From contig NC_015723.1 of NCBI RefSeq assembly GCF_000219215.1, positions 1,736,001 through 1,800,000 on the forward strand: a stretch of DNA of 64,000 nucleotides. The letters run 5' to 3'. The stretch is from Cupriavidus necator N-1 (GTDB lineage Bacteria; Pseudomonadota; Gammaproteobacteria; Burkholderiales; Burkholderiaceae). The notes under the pieces were generated by a model. That model was given only the letters and a program-made list of their open reading frames with translations. It had not been told where the DNA came from and searched no databases. Below, in pieces: positions 19,532 through 27,649 of the stretch. Both the position numbers and the translations under genes were made by a program. How positions within the stretch are numbered: the first letter of the stretch is position 1; the number at the start of each line of letters is the position of its first letter.

Positions 19532-19547
19532 GCGAAGCAGGCTTCGC
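19532..19547. promoter_or_regulatory. Distal enhancer (UAS) palindrome for the sigma-54 activator
   Basis: GCGAAG-CAGG-CTTCGC repeats the arms of the site at 19490-19505 with a different 4-bp spacer, also preceded by C. Only the arms are conserved, which points to protein recognition rather than duplication. The rest of 19548-19836, up to the binding-protein gene, shows no gene I can support. Confidence 0.75.
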
Positions 19548-19836
19548 CGATGGCATCCAGTACCGCGGCGAAAACAGCATGTCCTGCCGCTGCAGGCTGC
19601 ACAGCTGCGCCTGTGTCTGCCGTAGCCCAACTCGCGCAGCATCGCGGCTAGATTTCAGCGCCGCCATCTCAATGGCGTGCCCGAACCAGACGTATGGCCC
19701 CCACTCGGACCTCGGGGAAAAAAGGGCTTTCGGGGCAGGAATTTGCTTATGACAACAATGTCCTTCGCCCGCCCCTGACCAGGGGTATACCCTTGCGTCT
19801 TTGCCGCATTGCCGGCCGCTTTCCGGTTTCCCCCGC

Positions 19837-20775
19837 ATGCCTGCCTTCACCCTGCCCGCACTGTCCGCCCGACTCTTCCGCGCCCGCCGCTCGCTGGCGG
19901 CTGTCGCCCTCGCCGTCATGTCCGCTGCCGCGCTGGCGCCGGCGCTGGCCAACGCCCAGAGCCCTGTGCTCGACAAGATCCGTGAATCCGGCACCATCGT
20001 GCTCGGTTACCGCGAGTCGGCACTGCCATTCTCGTTTGCCGACGATAAGGGCCAGCCTGCCGGCTATGCGGTCGACCTGTGCCTGCGCGCGGCCGAAGCG
20101 GCGCGCCAGCAACTGGGCCTGAAAGACCTGAAAGTGCGCTGGATGCCGCTCACGCCGCAGAACCGCATTCCTGCCGTGGTCAACGGGCTGGTGGACCTGG
20201 ACTGCGCCCCCAACACCAATTCTCTCGAGCGCCAGAAGCAGGTTGCGTTCAGCGTCTCGCACTACGTGTCGACCGTGCGCATGCTGGTGCGCGCCGACTC
20301 TGGCATCCGCTCGTTCGGCGACCTGCGCGGCAAGACCGTGGTCACCAGCGCCGGGTCGACCGGCGACCGCCACGTGCGCCGCATGAAGGCCCAGTACGGC
20401 TACCACGAGGTCTACGCCAAGGACCACGGCGAATCGTTCCTGCTGCTCGAATCCGGCCGTGCGCAAGCCTTCGTCATGGACGACGTGCTGCTGGCCGGCC
20501 TGCGCGCCCGCGCCAAGGACCCGTCGCAGTACGTGATCGTAGGCCCGGCGCTGTCGGTGGAGCAGAATGCGCTGATGCTGTCCAAGGCCGATCCGGAATG
20601 GAAGCGCCTGGTCGACCAGGCGCTGGCCAACACCTTTGCCGGCCCGGAGGTCACGGCGCTGCAGAAGCGCTGGTTCCAGCAGCCCATCGGCAGCCGCGGC
20701 ATCAACCTGGCGCTGGCGCCGTCCGGCGAGGTGCGCGCGGCCTGGAAGCACCCGTCGGACGCGGTCACGGAGTAA
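19837..20775 (+). CDS. Periplasmic amino-acid ABC transporter substrate-binding protein (GltI-like, family 3)
   Basis: The 312-residue precursor starts at the ATG at 19837; a TTG start at 19801 would only lengthen the N-terminus. A signal peptide with RARR and a hydrophobic core ends near ALANA-QS (residue 40). The mature protein has family-3 binding-protein features: LDKIRESGTIVLGYRESALPFSF, the second-lobe GLVDLDCAPNTNS.ER segment and SFGDLRGKTVVTSAGSTGDR. It resembles glutamate/aspartate-binding GltI. No permease or ATPase gene follows, so it is an orphan or works with a transporter encoded elsewhere. It lies divergently from the sigma-54 operon, and their shared upstream region holds the enhancer palindromes. 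Confidence 0.88.
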   Translation: MPAFTLPALSARLFRARRSLAAVALAVMSAAALAPALANAQSPVLDKIRESGTIVLGYRESALPFSFADDKGQPAGYAVDLCLRAAEAARQQLGLKDLKVRWMPLTPQNRIPAVVNGLVDLDCAPNTNSLERQKQVAFSVSHYVSTVRMLVRADSGIRSFGDLRGKTVVTSAGSTGDRHVRRMKAQYGYHEVYAKDHGESFLLLESGRAQAFVMDDVLLAGLRARAKDPSQYVIVGPALSVEQNALMLSKADPEWKRLVDQALANTFAGPEVTALQKRWFQQPIGSRGINLALAPSGEVRAAWKHPSDAVTE

Positions 20776-20963
20776 GCCAGCAAGCGGTCCCCAACCTCAA
20801 TCGGCCTGGGGCCGCAATTCAGGGTTTCCATGAGGTCGTGGCGCCTGGGCAAGCCCCAAGTTGACAGCGATCAACGATGTTGGCGACACTGGGCCAAGCC
20901 GTCCCGTGCAAGGGACAGGCCACATACACGACCGCCCGACGGCGGCATTTTTCAGGAGAAACC

Positions 20964-21275
20964 ATGAACAAGTTCGTCGCGACCGCGATCGCACTCTGCC
21001 TTGGCGCCGCTTCGCTGGCCGTGCAGGCACAGACCGGCGGCAAGAAGCAGTTCGATCCGTATTCCCAGGGCGCCAAGTCGGGTGAGAAGTTCGACCCGTA
21101 CACCCAGGGGGCCAAGGCCGGCGACAAGTTCGACCCGTACACCCAGGGCGCGAACAAGAGCACCCGCAGCGAGCTGACCGACGCTTCCGCGCCGGCCGCC
21201 GAGCAAAAGCCGGCCAAGAAGTCCACCAAGAAGAAGAGCAAGAAGAAGGCCGCTTCGGCGCCGGCTGCCAGCTGA
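20964..21275 (+). CDS. Small exported FDPY-repeat protein
   Basis: This 103-residue protein has a clear signal peptide (MNKFVATAIALCLGAASLAVQA-QT). Three near-identical units follow: QFDPYSQGAKSGE, KFDPYTQGAKAGD and KFDPYTQGANKST (about residues 28-65). The tail is Lys-rich (KPAKKSTKKKSKKK), probably binding a polyanion such as lipopolysaccharide or nucleic acid. The ATG at 20964 has CAGGAG upstream. A strong bidirectional terminator follows. I recognise no named family. A second protein at 37219-37494 has similar DPF..GA units. Confidence 0.8.
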   Translation: MNKFVATAIALCLGAASLAVQAQTGGKKQFDPYSQGAKSGEKFDPYTQGAKAGDKFDPYTQGANKSTRSELTDASAPAAEQKPAKKSTKKKSKKKAASAPAAS

Positions 21276-21289
21276 GCCGCAAGCGCCTG

Positions 21290-21336
21290 ACGCAAAAAAA
21301 CCCGCCTTGGCGCCGCCTTGGCGGGTTTTTTTGCGT
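21290..21336. terminator. Bidirectional intrinsic terminator
   Basis: ACGCAAAAAAACCCGCC and its exact inverse flank a short loop rich in GGCG, giving a long GC stem with A-runs before and T-runs after. It lies between the convergent FDPY-repeat gene and the minus-strand gene at 21356, and should stop both. Confidence 0.9.
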
Positions 21337-21355
21337 CCTGCCCGGGCGCACCAGC

Positions 21356-22249
21356 CTATGGCGCTTGCGTGTCGCTCTCCAGCGCGGTGACATCGATGCG
21401 CTGCACCTTGTCATCCTGGCGCACTTCCGTGCGCAGCACGAAGGCGTCGGCCGGGCAGTACCAGTCGGTGACGTGCATCACGGTCGGCTCGACCTGCACG
21501 ACTTCTTCGCCAACCAGCACCGGCCCCAGCGAGGTGCGCTTCTCGTAGGTGACCGGCAGGCATTCCTTGCGTCCCAGGACGGTATTGATCGTCTGCCGCT
21601 TGCCGACGTGGCGCGAGCCGATATGGATCGACGCATGCTGCGCCCGCACGGTGCTGACCACGTCATCCGATCCCAGCGGGTAGACCTTCAGCGAGACGCT
21701 CGATTCAAAGGTCTCGCCCTCCAGCGTGGCGCCCTCGCGCAGGTCCAGGCCGGCATAGTTGAACACGCCCATGCCGCGGAAGGCCGCCTCGCCGTACATG
21801 CGCGCGTAGCGGGCGCGGGCATTGATGACGGCATGCTGGCTTTCGATGCTGGTCTGGCCGCCGGGCGAACGGCGGTCGATCACCACTTCATGCACCTGGG
21901 TGGTAATCACCGGCGGCCCCATCAGCGCCGACAGGGCAGTCTTGGAATTGATCTCCAGTTGGGCGCGGCAGCCGGTTGGACTGCGCACCACGTCGCGCAG
22001 GGTCATGCCGACCGACATTGGCATCACGCCGTCGCCTTCCATCTGCACGTGCGAGCCCGAGCGGAACCACGGGGCACTGCACAGCACGGCCGCCGCCGAT
22101 GCCTGCGCCTGGGTTGCCGCGGCCTGCGCCACGGCCGGGCCCGCGCCCGGCAGCGCCGCCGCACCCTGTGCGCCGGCGTCCTGCGCCAGGGCCATGGCCG
22201 CGCCCGCCACCAGGCCTGCCAGCCAGTCTTGCTGCGCCTTTGTCTTCAC
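21356..22249 (-). CDS. Exported protein of unknown function
   Basis: The 297-residue protein has an Ala-rich N-terminus that may serve as a signal sequence (LVAGAAMALAQDAGAQGAAA). The body looks beta-rich, with WFRSGSHVQMEGDG, VRSPTGCRAQLEINSKTA, DDVVSTVRAQHASIHIGSRHVGKRQTINT and TDWYCPADAFVLRTEVRQ. Several cysteines (near 57, 94, 235 and 269) could form disulfides in the periplasm. No domain family is recognised. It stands alone, convergent with the FDPY-repeat gene, the two separated by the terminator at 21290-21336. Confidence 0.7.
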   Translation of the reverse strand: MKTKAQQDWLAGLVAGAAMALAQDAGAQGAAALPGAGPAVAQAAATQAQASAAAVLCSAPWFRSGSHVQMEGDGVMPMSVGMTLRDVVRSPTGCRAQLEINSKTALSALMGPPVITTQVHEVVIDRRSPGGQTSIESQHAVINARARYARMYGEAAFRGMGVFNYAGLDLREGATLEGETFESSVSLKVYPLGSDDVVSTVRAQHASIHIGSRHVGKRQTINTVLGRKECLPVTYEKRTSLGPVLVGEEVVQVEPTVMHVTDWYCPADAFVLRTEVRQDDKVQRIDVTALESDTQAP

Positions 22250-22471
22250 ATGAATCCCCGTCTAGAATGTCCAGGCGCCCCCCGACCCAGCGCCCGGCTT
22301 GCCAGGCGGTCGCCTGGACACCGAAATTATCGCGTTTTGTTGCGTGTGTAACTCGGATTTTTCGCGCAGCATGGCCTGCAAGGCCAGACGCCATATCGTC
22401 AGGCCGTCAGTAATTTCCGTGCCGCCGGGTTTTCTCGATGCCGGCCCATTCCGGGCCCAGTGGGAGATTCC

Positions 22472-23038
22472 ATGCTTCAGTACTACGCGAAACTCTGGTG
22501 GGTAGTTGCCCTGCGCGGGCTGTTTGCCGTGATCTTCGGCTTTTTTGCCTTTTTTGCGCCGATCGCGACGCTGGCGGCGCTGGTCATTGTCTTCGGCGCC
22601 TATGCCGCGGCGGATGGCCTGATGGCGCTGCTGATGGCGGTCTCCGGCAAGGACCGCGAAACCAGCGACCGCTGGATCCTGGCACTGCAGGGCCTGCTTG
22701 GGCTGGGCGTGGGCGCGCTGACCTGGTTCAGCCCGGCCATCCCCGCGCTGTCGCTGCTGCTCTATATCGCCGCCTGGACGCTCGCCACCGGCGTGCTGCA
22801 GATCGTGGCGGCGATCAAGCTGCGCAAGGAGATCCCGAACGAGTGGTGGCTGATCCTGGCCGGGCTGGTCAGCATCGCCTTCGCCTTCCTGGTCCTGTGG
22901 CGGCCAGTGGCCGGGGCGCTGGCGGTACTGTGGCTGATCGGTTCCTGGGCCATCGTGTGCGGCATCCTGCTGATCGGCGTGGGCCTGCGCCTGCGTCGCG
23001 CCCGCCCGACGGCGCCTGGCGTGCAGCGTCCGGCCTGA
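22472..23038 (+). CDS. HdeD family membrane protein
   Basis: This 188-residue inner-membrane protein has six predicted helices in three pairs, with WWVVALRGLFAVIFGFFAFFAP, LILALQGLLGLGVGALTWFSP and WWLILAGLVSIAFAFLVLWRP at the start of each pair. These repeated units are typical of HdeD, a protein linked to acid resistance in E. coli. I chose the ATG at 22472 (GGGAG upstream) over a GTG 12 nt earlier. It is separated from arnT by 277 bp, so membership in the arn operon is uncertain. Nothing in that gap looks like a gene. Confidence 0.85.
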   Translation: MLQYYAKLWWVVALRGLFAVIFGFFAFFAPIATLAALVIVFGAYAAADGLMALLMAVSGKDRETSDRWILALQGLLGLGVGALTWFSPAIPALSLLLYIAAWTLATGVLQIVAAIKLRKEIPNEWWLILAGLVSIAFAFLVLWRPVAGALAVLWLIGSWAIVCGILLIGVGLRLRRARPTAPGVQRPA

Positions 23039-23315
23039 ACAGCACTTTCCTTTCCCTGGCAGCGGCAATCCCGCCGCCCCCTGCAGGCCCGTCCCCGGCA
23101 CCGCGGGGGCAACCTGCCCGCCGTGCTACCATTGCCGGCCTCGCGTGGCCGAGGCGGCAGTGGCGCGCCGGGCACATGCCAGCCTGCCGGCCGCGGGCGG
23201 CTTGCCTGCCCGGTGTCCACCAACAGGCAAGGCCATGCGTTGTGATGGCTTCCCCTCACCGCGCGCCCACGCAGGACCATCGATCATCGATCCGTCGCGC
23301 TTTTCCAGGAGATCT

Positions 23316-25055
23316 ATGCGTAGTTCATCGACCTCGCGGGCTGCCGCGCTGTCCGTTGGAGCCGCCACCGCCGGTGCGGTAGCACTGGCCAGCCTGTTTA
23401 TCCTGCTGGTCTGGTTCGGCACCCTCGACATGCGCCACCTGCTGCGCTCCGATGAAGGCCGCTACGCCGAGATTGCCCGCGAGATGTTCGCCACCGGCGA
23501 CTGGGTGACGATCCGCTACCAGGAACTCAAGTATTTCGAGAAGCCGCCCTTCCACCTATGGGTGACCACGCTGGCCTACACGCTGTTTGGCGTGGGCGAC
23601 TGGCAGGCGCGGCTGTGCGTGGCGCTGTCCGGCATGCTGGGGCTGGGCGTGTCGATGCTGGCCGCGGCACGCTGGTACGGCCGGCGCGTGGCGGTGCTGA
23701 CGGGGCTGGTGCTGGTTTCCGCGCCGATGTGGAATATCGCCGGCCACTTCAATTCGCTGGACATGACGCTGGCCGGCGCCATGGCGTGCGTGCTGGCCTT
23801 CATGCTGCTGGCGCAGCACCCGGATGCCACCCGCGCCGAACGCCGCAACTGGATGCTCGCCTGCTGGGCGGCAATGGGCGTGGCGGTGCTGGTCAAGGGG
23901 CTGGTCGGGCTGGCGCTGCCGGGGCTGGTGCTGGTGGTCTACACGCTGGTGACGCGCGACTTCGGCCTGTGGCGCCGCCTGCATCTGCCGGGCGGCATCG
24001 TCGCGATGCTGGTGGTGACGGTGCCGTGGTTCTGGCTGGTGTCGGAGCGCAATCCGGAATTCCTGCGCTTCTTCTTTATCCACGAGCATTGGCAACGCTA
24101 TACCTCGAACGTGCACCAGCGCGAAGGCGCGATCTGGTACTTCGTGCCGCTGCTGCTGGCCGGTTTCCTGCCCTGGCTGGGCCTGTTTCCGCAAATGTGG
24201 AAGGCCGTGCGCGAGCGCGCCGGGGTCGAACGCGGCACCTCGCCGCGGCCATTCCAGCCCGCCTTGCTGGCAGCGCTGTGGGCCGTGGCGATCTTTGTCT
24301 TCTTCAGCCTGTCTGGCTCCAAGCTGCCCGGCTATATCGTGCCGATTTTCCCGGCACTGGCGTTGCTGGCCGGCGTGGCACTGGACACGGTGACGGAACG
24401 CACCTGGCGCTGGCAGGTCAATACCATGATCGCGCTGGGCGTGGTCGGGCTGCTGGCGTGCCCGTTCGTCGGCATGATGGACAAGCCCGGCATGCCCAAT
24501 GTGGTCTATCGCGAATTCGCCATGTGGATCGGCATCGCCTTCGCGGTGCTGCTGGCCGGCGCACTGCTGGCGCGCCGGCTGCTGCGCACGCGCGGGGTGT
24601 TTCCCAGCGTGGTGGCCTATGCGCTGGCGATGTTCCTCTGCTCCACGGTGGCGCTGCGCGGTCACGAGGCCATGGGCCGGCCCAGTTCCGGCGTGGACCT
24701 GGTGCCCGCCATCAATGCCGTGCTGACGCCGGACATGCCGCTGTACAGCGTGGGCATGCTGGACCACACGCTGCCGTTCTACCTGCGCCGCACCACCATC
24801 ATGGTGGAGCATCCGGACGAGCTGGAATTCGGCGTCGGCCAGGAACCGCAGAAGTGGATCCCGACCATCGATGGCTTTATCGCCCGCTGGCAGGACGGCA
24901 AGCGCGCGGTAGCGATCATGTCGCCCGCGACCTACGATGCACTGGCTGCGCGCGGCGTGCCGCTGCAACGGATCGCCGGTGACCGCCGTCGGGTGGCGGT
25001 CGCCAATTTCGCACTGCCGGGCAACGGCCCGCAGACGCAACCCCCAGGACAGTAA
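23316..25055 (+). CDS. arnT: 4-amino-4-deoxy-L-arabinose lipid A transferase, glycosyltransferase family 39
   Basis: The 579-residue inner-membrane protein begins at the ATG at 23316 with CCAGGAG upstream. It has a short cytoplasmic start, about 11-13 helices, and the periplasmic catalytic loop motif RSDEGRYAEIAREM with the conserved acidic residue of GT-C enzymes, followed by YFEKPPFHLW. The C-terminal periplasmic part (about 480-579) is shorter than in enterobacterial ArnT only slightly. ArnT moves Ara4N from undecaprenyl phosphate to lipid A phosphates, lowering negative charge and giving polymyxin resistance. It is the first gene of a tight arn operon; a PmrA-type box was not seen upstream. 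Confidence 0.9.
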   Translation: MRSSSTSRAAALSVGAATAGAVALASLFILLVWFGTLDMRHLLRSDEGRYAEIAREMFATGDWVTIRYQELKYFEKPPFHLWVTTLAYTLFGVGDWQARLCVALSGMLGLGVSMLAAARWYGRRVAVLTGLVLVSAPMWNIAGHFNSLDMTLAGAMACVLAFMLLAQHPDATRAERRNWMLACWAAMGVAVLVKGLVGLALPGLVLVVYTLVTRDFGLWRRLHLPGGIVAMLVVTVPWFWLVSERNPEFLRFFFIHEHWQRYTSNVHQREGAIWYFVPLLLAGFLPWLGLFPQMWKAVRERAGVERGTSPRPFQPALLAALWAVAIFVFFSLSGSKLPGYIVPIFPALALLAGVALDTVTERTWRWQVNTMIALGVVGLLACPFVGMMDKPGMPNVVYREFAMWIGIAFAVLLAGALLARRLLRTRGVFPSVVAYALAMFLCSTVALRGHEAMGRPSSGVDLVPAINAVLTPDMPLYSVGMLDHTLPFYLRRTTIMVEHPDELEFGVGQEPQKWIPTIDGFIARWQDGKRAVAIMSPATYDALAARGVPLQRIAGDRRRVAVANFALPGNGPQTQPPGQ

Positions 25056-25082
25056 CCTGCAACCCCTGCACTACGCAGCGCC

Positions 25083-25454
25083 ATGACGCTTTCCACCTTC
25101 GCTTTCATCCTGACCGGCGTGCTGCTCAATGCGGCAGCGCAACTGTTGCTCAAGGCCGGCGTCAACGCCGTCGGCGCCATCACGATGGACCGCGGCACGC
25201 TGCTGGTGACAGCGCTGCGCGTGCTGACCCAATGGCCGGTGCTGGCCGGGCTGACGCTGTACGTGGTCAGCGTGGGCGTATGGATCGTGGGGCTGTCGCG
25301 CGTGGACGTGTCGATCGCCTACCCGATGCTGTCGCTCGGCTATGTGGTCAACGCGCTGGCCGCCTGGTGGCTGTTTGGCGAGATGATCGGCCCCTTGCGC
25401 GTGGCCGGCATCCTGCTGATACTGGCGGGCGTCTTCCTGATCGCGCGCTCATGA
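25083..25454 (+). CDS. SMR-type undecaprenyl-phosphate-Ara4N flippase subunit, ArnE-like
   Basis: This 123-residue protein has four helices of the EmrE/SMR type. The first is LTGVLLNAAAQLLLKAG and the last is LRVAGILLILAGVFLIARS, matching ArnE/ArnF proteins. In enterobacteria ArnE and ArnF form a heterodimer that flips Und-P-Ara4N to the periplasmic face. Here only one such gene is present, so it may act as a homodimer or with a partner elsewhere. It sits 27 bp after arnT and 51 bp before arnB, within the operon. Confidence 0.8.
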   Translation: MTLSTFAFILTGVLLNAAAQLLLKAGVNAVGAITMDRGTLLVTALRVLTQWPVLAGLTLYVVSVGVWIVGLSRVDVSIAYPMLSLGYVVNALAAWWLFGEMIGPLRVAGILLILAGVFLIARS

Positions 25455-25505
25455 CGCGCCTGCGCGCCGCCAGGTCCGACACCGACCGTTCTCCTTCGCC
25501 CTGCC

Positions 25506-26678
25506 ATGACCGCATCTGCCCCTGAATTCCTGCCTTTTGTCCGGCCTGACATCGACGCCGCCGCCATTGCCGAAGTCGGCAAGGTGCTGGCCTCGGGCTG
25601 GATCACCTCCGGCCCGAAGATGCAGGCCTTCGAGGCCGCGCTGTCGGACCTGTTCGGCGGACGCCCGGTGCGCACCTTCGCCAACGGCTCGGCAACGATG
25701 GAAATCGCGCTGCGCATTGCCGATATCGGGCCGGGCGATGAGGTCATCACCACGCCAATCACCTGGGTCGCCACTGCCAACGTGGTGCTGGCAGTGGGCG
25801 CGCGGCCGGTGTTCGTCGACATTGACCCGCGCACGCGCAATCTCGACCTGGATGCCGTCGAGGCCGCGATCACGCCGCGCACGCGCGCCATCATGCCGGT
25901 GTACCTGTCGGGCCTGCCGGTGGACATGGACCGCCTGTACGCCATTGCCCGCAAGCACGGGCTGCGCGTGATCGAGGATGCCGCGCAGGCAATCGACTCG
26001 CGCTGGCGCGGCCAGCGCATCGGCGCCTTTGGCGACCTGGTCAGCTTCAGCTTCCAGGCCAACAAGAACATCACCACCATCGAAGGCGGCTGCCTGGTGA
26101 TGAACACGCCCGAAGAAGCCGTGCGCGCCGAGCGCCTGCGGCTGCAGGGCGTGATCCGCACCGGCATGGATGGCATGGATGTCGAAGAGCCCGGCGGCAA
26201 GTTCAACTTGACCGACGTCAACGCCGCGGTCGGCCTGGCGCAGCTGGGCAAGCTTGACGCCATCACCGCGCGCCGAGCCGAACTGGCCGCGACGTATTTC
26301 CGCTGTGCCGCCGACAGCGGCCTGGAAGCGCTGGGCATCGAGCTGCCGCAAGCGCTGGATGCGCACGCCGCCACCACCAACTGGCACATGTTCCAGGTGG
26401 TGCTGCCGACTGAGCGCCTGCAAGGCGGCCCGGCCCAGGCGCGCCAGCAGGTCATGGAGGCCATGCGCGAGCGCGGCATCGGCACCGGCGTCCACTACCC
26501 GCCCATTCATCTTTTCACCTACTACCGCTCGCTCGGCTGGCGCGAAGGCATGCTGCCGCATGCCGAACGCATCGGGCGCGGCATCGTCACGCTGCCGCTG
26601 TTCCCCGCGATGCAAGCCACCGATGTCGAGCGGGTCTGCGCAATCCTCAGCGAAACATGCAAACGTCTCTCCAAATGA
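25506..26678 (+). CDS. arnB: UDP-4-amino-4-deoxy-L-arabinose--oxoglutarate aminotransferase
   Basis: The 390-residue protein is a DegT/DnrJ/EryC1 sugar aminotransferase. The PLP lysine is K187 in FSFQANKNITTIEGG. Also visible are SGWITSGPKM, the substrate-side FANGSATMEIALRI and VIEDAAQAIDS with the PLP Asp. ArnB transfers an amino group from glutamate to UDP-4-keto-arabinose, giving UDP-Ara4N in the cytosol. It overlaps the following arnC gene. Length and motifs agree with E. coli ArnB (about 380 residues). Confidence 0.93.
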   Translation: MTASAPEFLPFVRPDIDAAAIAEVGKVLASGWITSGPKMQAFEAALSDLFGGRPVRTFANGSATMEIALRIADIGPGDEVITTPITWVATANVVLAVGARPVFVDIDPRTRNLDLDAVEAAITPRTRAIMPVYLSGLPVDMDRLYAIARKHGLRVIEDAAQAIDSRWRGQRIGAFGDLVSFSFQANKNITTIEGGCLVMNTPEEAVRAERLRLQGVIRTGMDGMDVEEPGGKFNLTDVNAAVGLAQLGKLDAITARRAELAATYFRCAADSGLEALGIELPQALDAHAATTNWHMFQVVLPTERLQGGPAQARQQVMEAMRERGIGTGVHYPPIHLFTYYRSLGWREGMLPHAERIGRGIVTLPLFPAMQATDVERVCAILSETCKRLSK

Positions 26679-27649
26679 GCCCGGTCGAAGTCTCGGTCGT
26701 CATCCCGGTCTACAACGAAGAAGACGGGCTGCAAGCCCTGTTCGACCGCCTCTATCCGGCGCTGGATGGCCTCGGCGAGTCGTACGAGATCATCTTCATC
26801 AACGACGGCAGCGTCGACCGCTCGGCGCAGATGCTGGCGGCGCAGTTCCACAAGCGCCCGGATGTGACCCGGGTGGTGCTGTTCGCCGGCAACTTCGGCC
26901 AGCATATGGCGATCCTGGCGGGCTTCGAGCACACCCGCGGCAAGATCGTGATCACGCTGGACGCCGACCTGCAGAACCCGCCGGAAGAAATCCCGCGCCT
27001 GGTCGAAGCCATGCGCGCCGGCCACGACTACGTCGGCACCATCCGCCGCCAGCGCAACGACACCGCGTTCCGCCGCTATGCCTCGCGCGCGATGAACCGG
27101 CTGCGCGAGCGCATCACCAAGATCCGCATGACGGACCAGGGCTGCATGCTGCGCGCCTATGACCGCAATGTGATCGACACGATCAATGCCTGCCGCGAGG
27201 TCAACACCTTCATCCCCGCGCTTGCATACACCTTTGCTTCCAATCCGGTCGAGATCGAAGTCGGTCACGAACAGCGCCATGCAGGCGAATCCAAGTATTC
27301 GCTGTACCAGCTGATCCGCCTGAATTTCGACCTCGTAACCGGCTTCTCGATCGTGCCTCTGCAGTGGTTCTCGGCCATCGGCACGATCCTGTCGCTGTGT
27401 TCAGGCGTACTGGTGGTGGTGCTGCTGGTCCGGCGCTTCCTGTTCGGTTCGGAAGTCCAGGGTGTGTTCACCCTGTTCGCCATGAACTTCTTCCTGATCG
27501 GCATCCTGCTGTTCGGCGTGGGCCTGCTGGGCGAGTACGTCGGCCGCATCTACCAGGAAGTGCGCGACCGCCCGCGCTACCGCATCAAGGCAGTGCTGGA
27601 AGCGGACCCGCAGCGTGTCACGCCGGCAGCCGCAGGCGCGGAGCAATGA
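26675..27649 (+). CDS. arnC: Undecaprenyl-phosphate 4-deoxy-4-formamido-L-arabinose transferase
   Basis: With the ATG at 26675, which overlaps the arnB stop (ATGA), the protein has 324 residues, close to E. coli ArnC (322). An ATG 18 nt earlier at 26657 is also possible; neither has a clear Shine-Dalgarno. It is a GT2 enzyme with VVIPVYNEEDGL, INDGSVDRS, the DXD-type DADLQNPPEE and MTDQGCMLRAY. Two C-terminal helices (about 230-255 and 265-290) anchor it in the inner membrane. It links formylated Ara4N to undecaprenyl phosphate. The 3' end overlaps the formyltransferase gene. Confidence 0.92.
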   Translation: MSPVEVSVVIPVYNEEDGLQALFDRLYPALDGLGESYEIIFINDGSVDRSAQMLAAQFHKRPDVTRVVLFAGNFGQHMAILAGFEHTRGKIVITLDADLQNPPEEIPRLVEAMRAGHDYVGTIRRQRNDTAFRRYASRAMNRLRERITKIRMTDQGCMLRAYDRNVIDTINACREVNTFIPALAYTFASNPVEIEVGHEQRHAGESKYSLYQLIRLNFDLVTGFSIVPLQWFSAIGTILSLCSGVLVVVLLVRRFLFGSEVQGVFTLFAMNFFLIGILLFGVGLLGEYVGRIYQEVRDRPRYRIKAVLEADPQRVTPAAAGAEQ

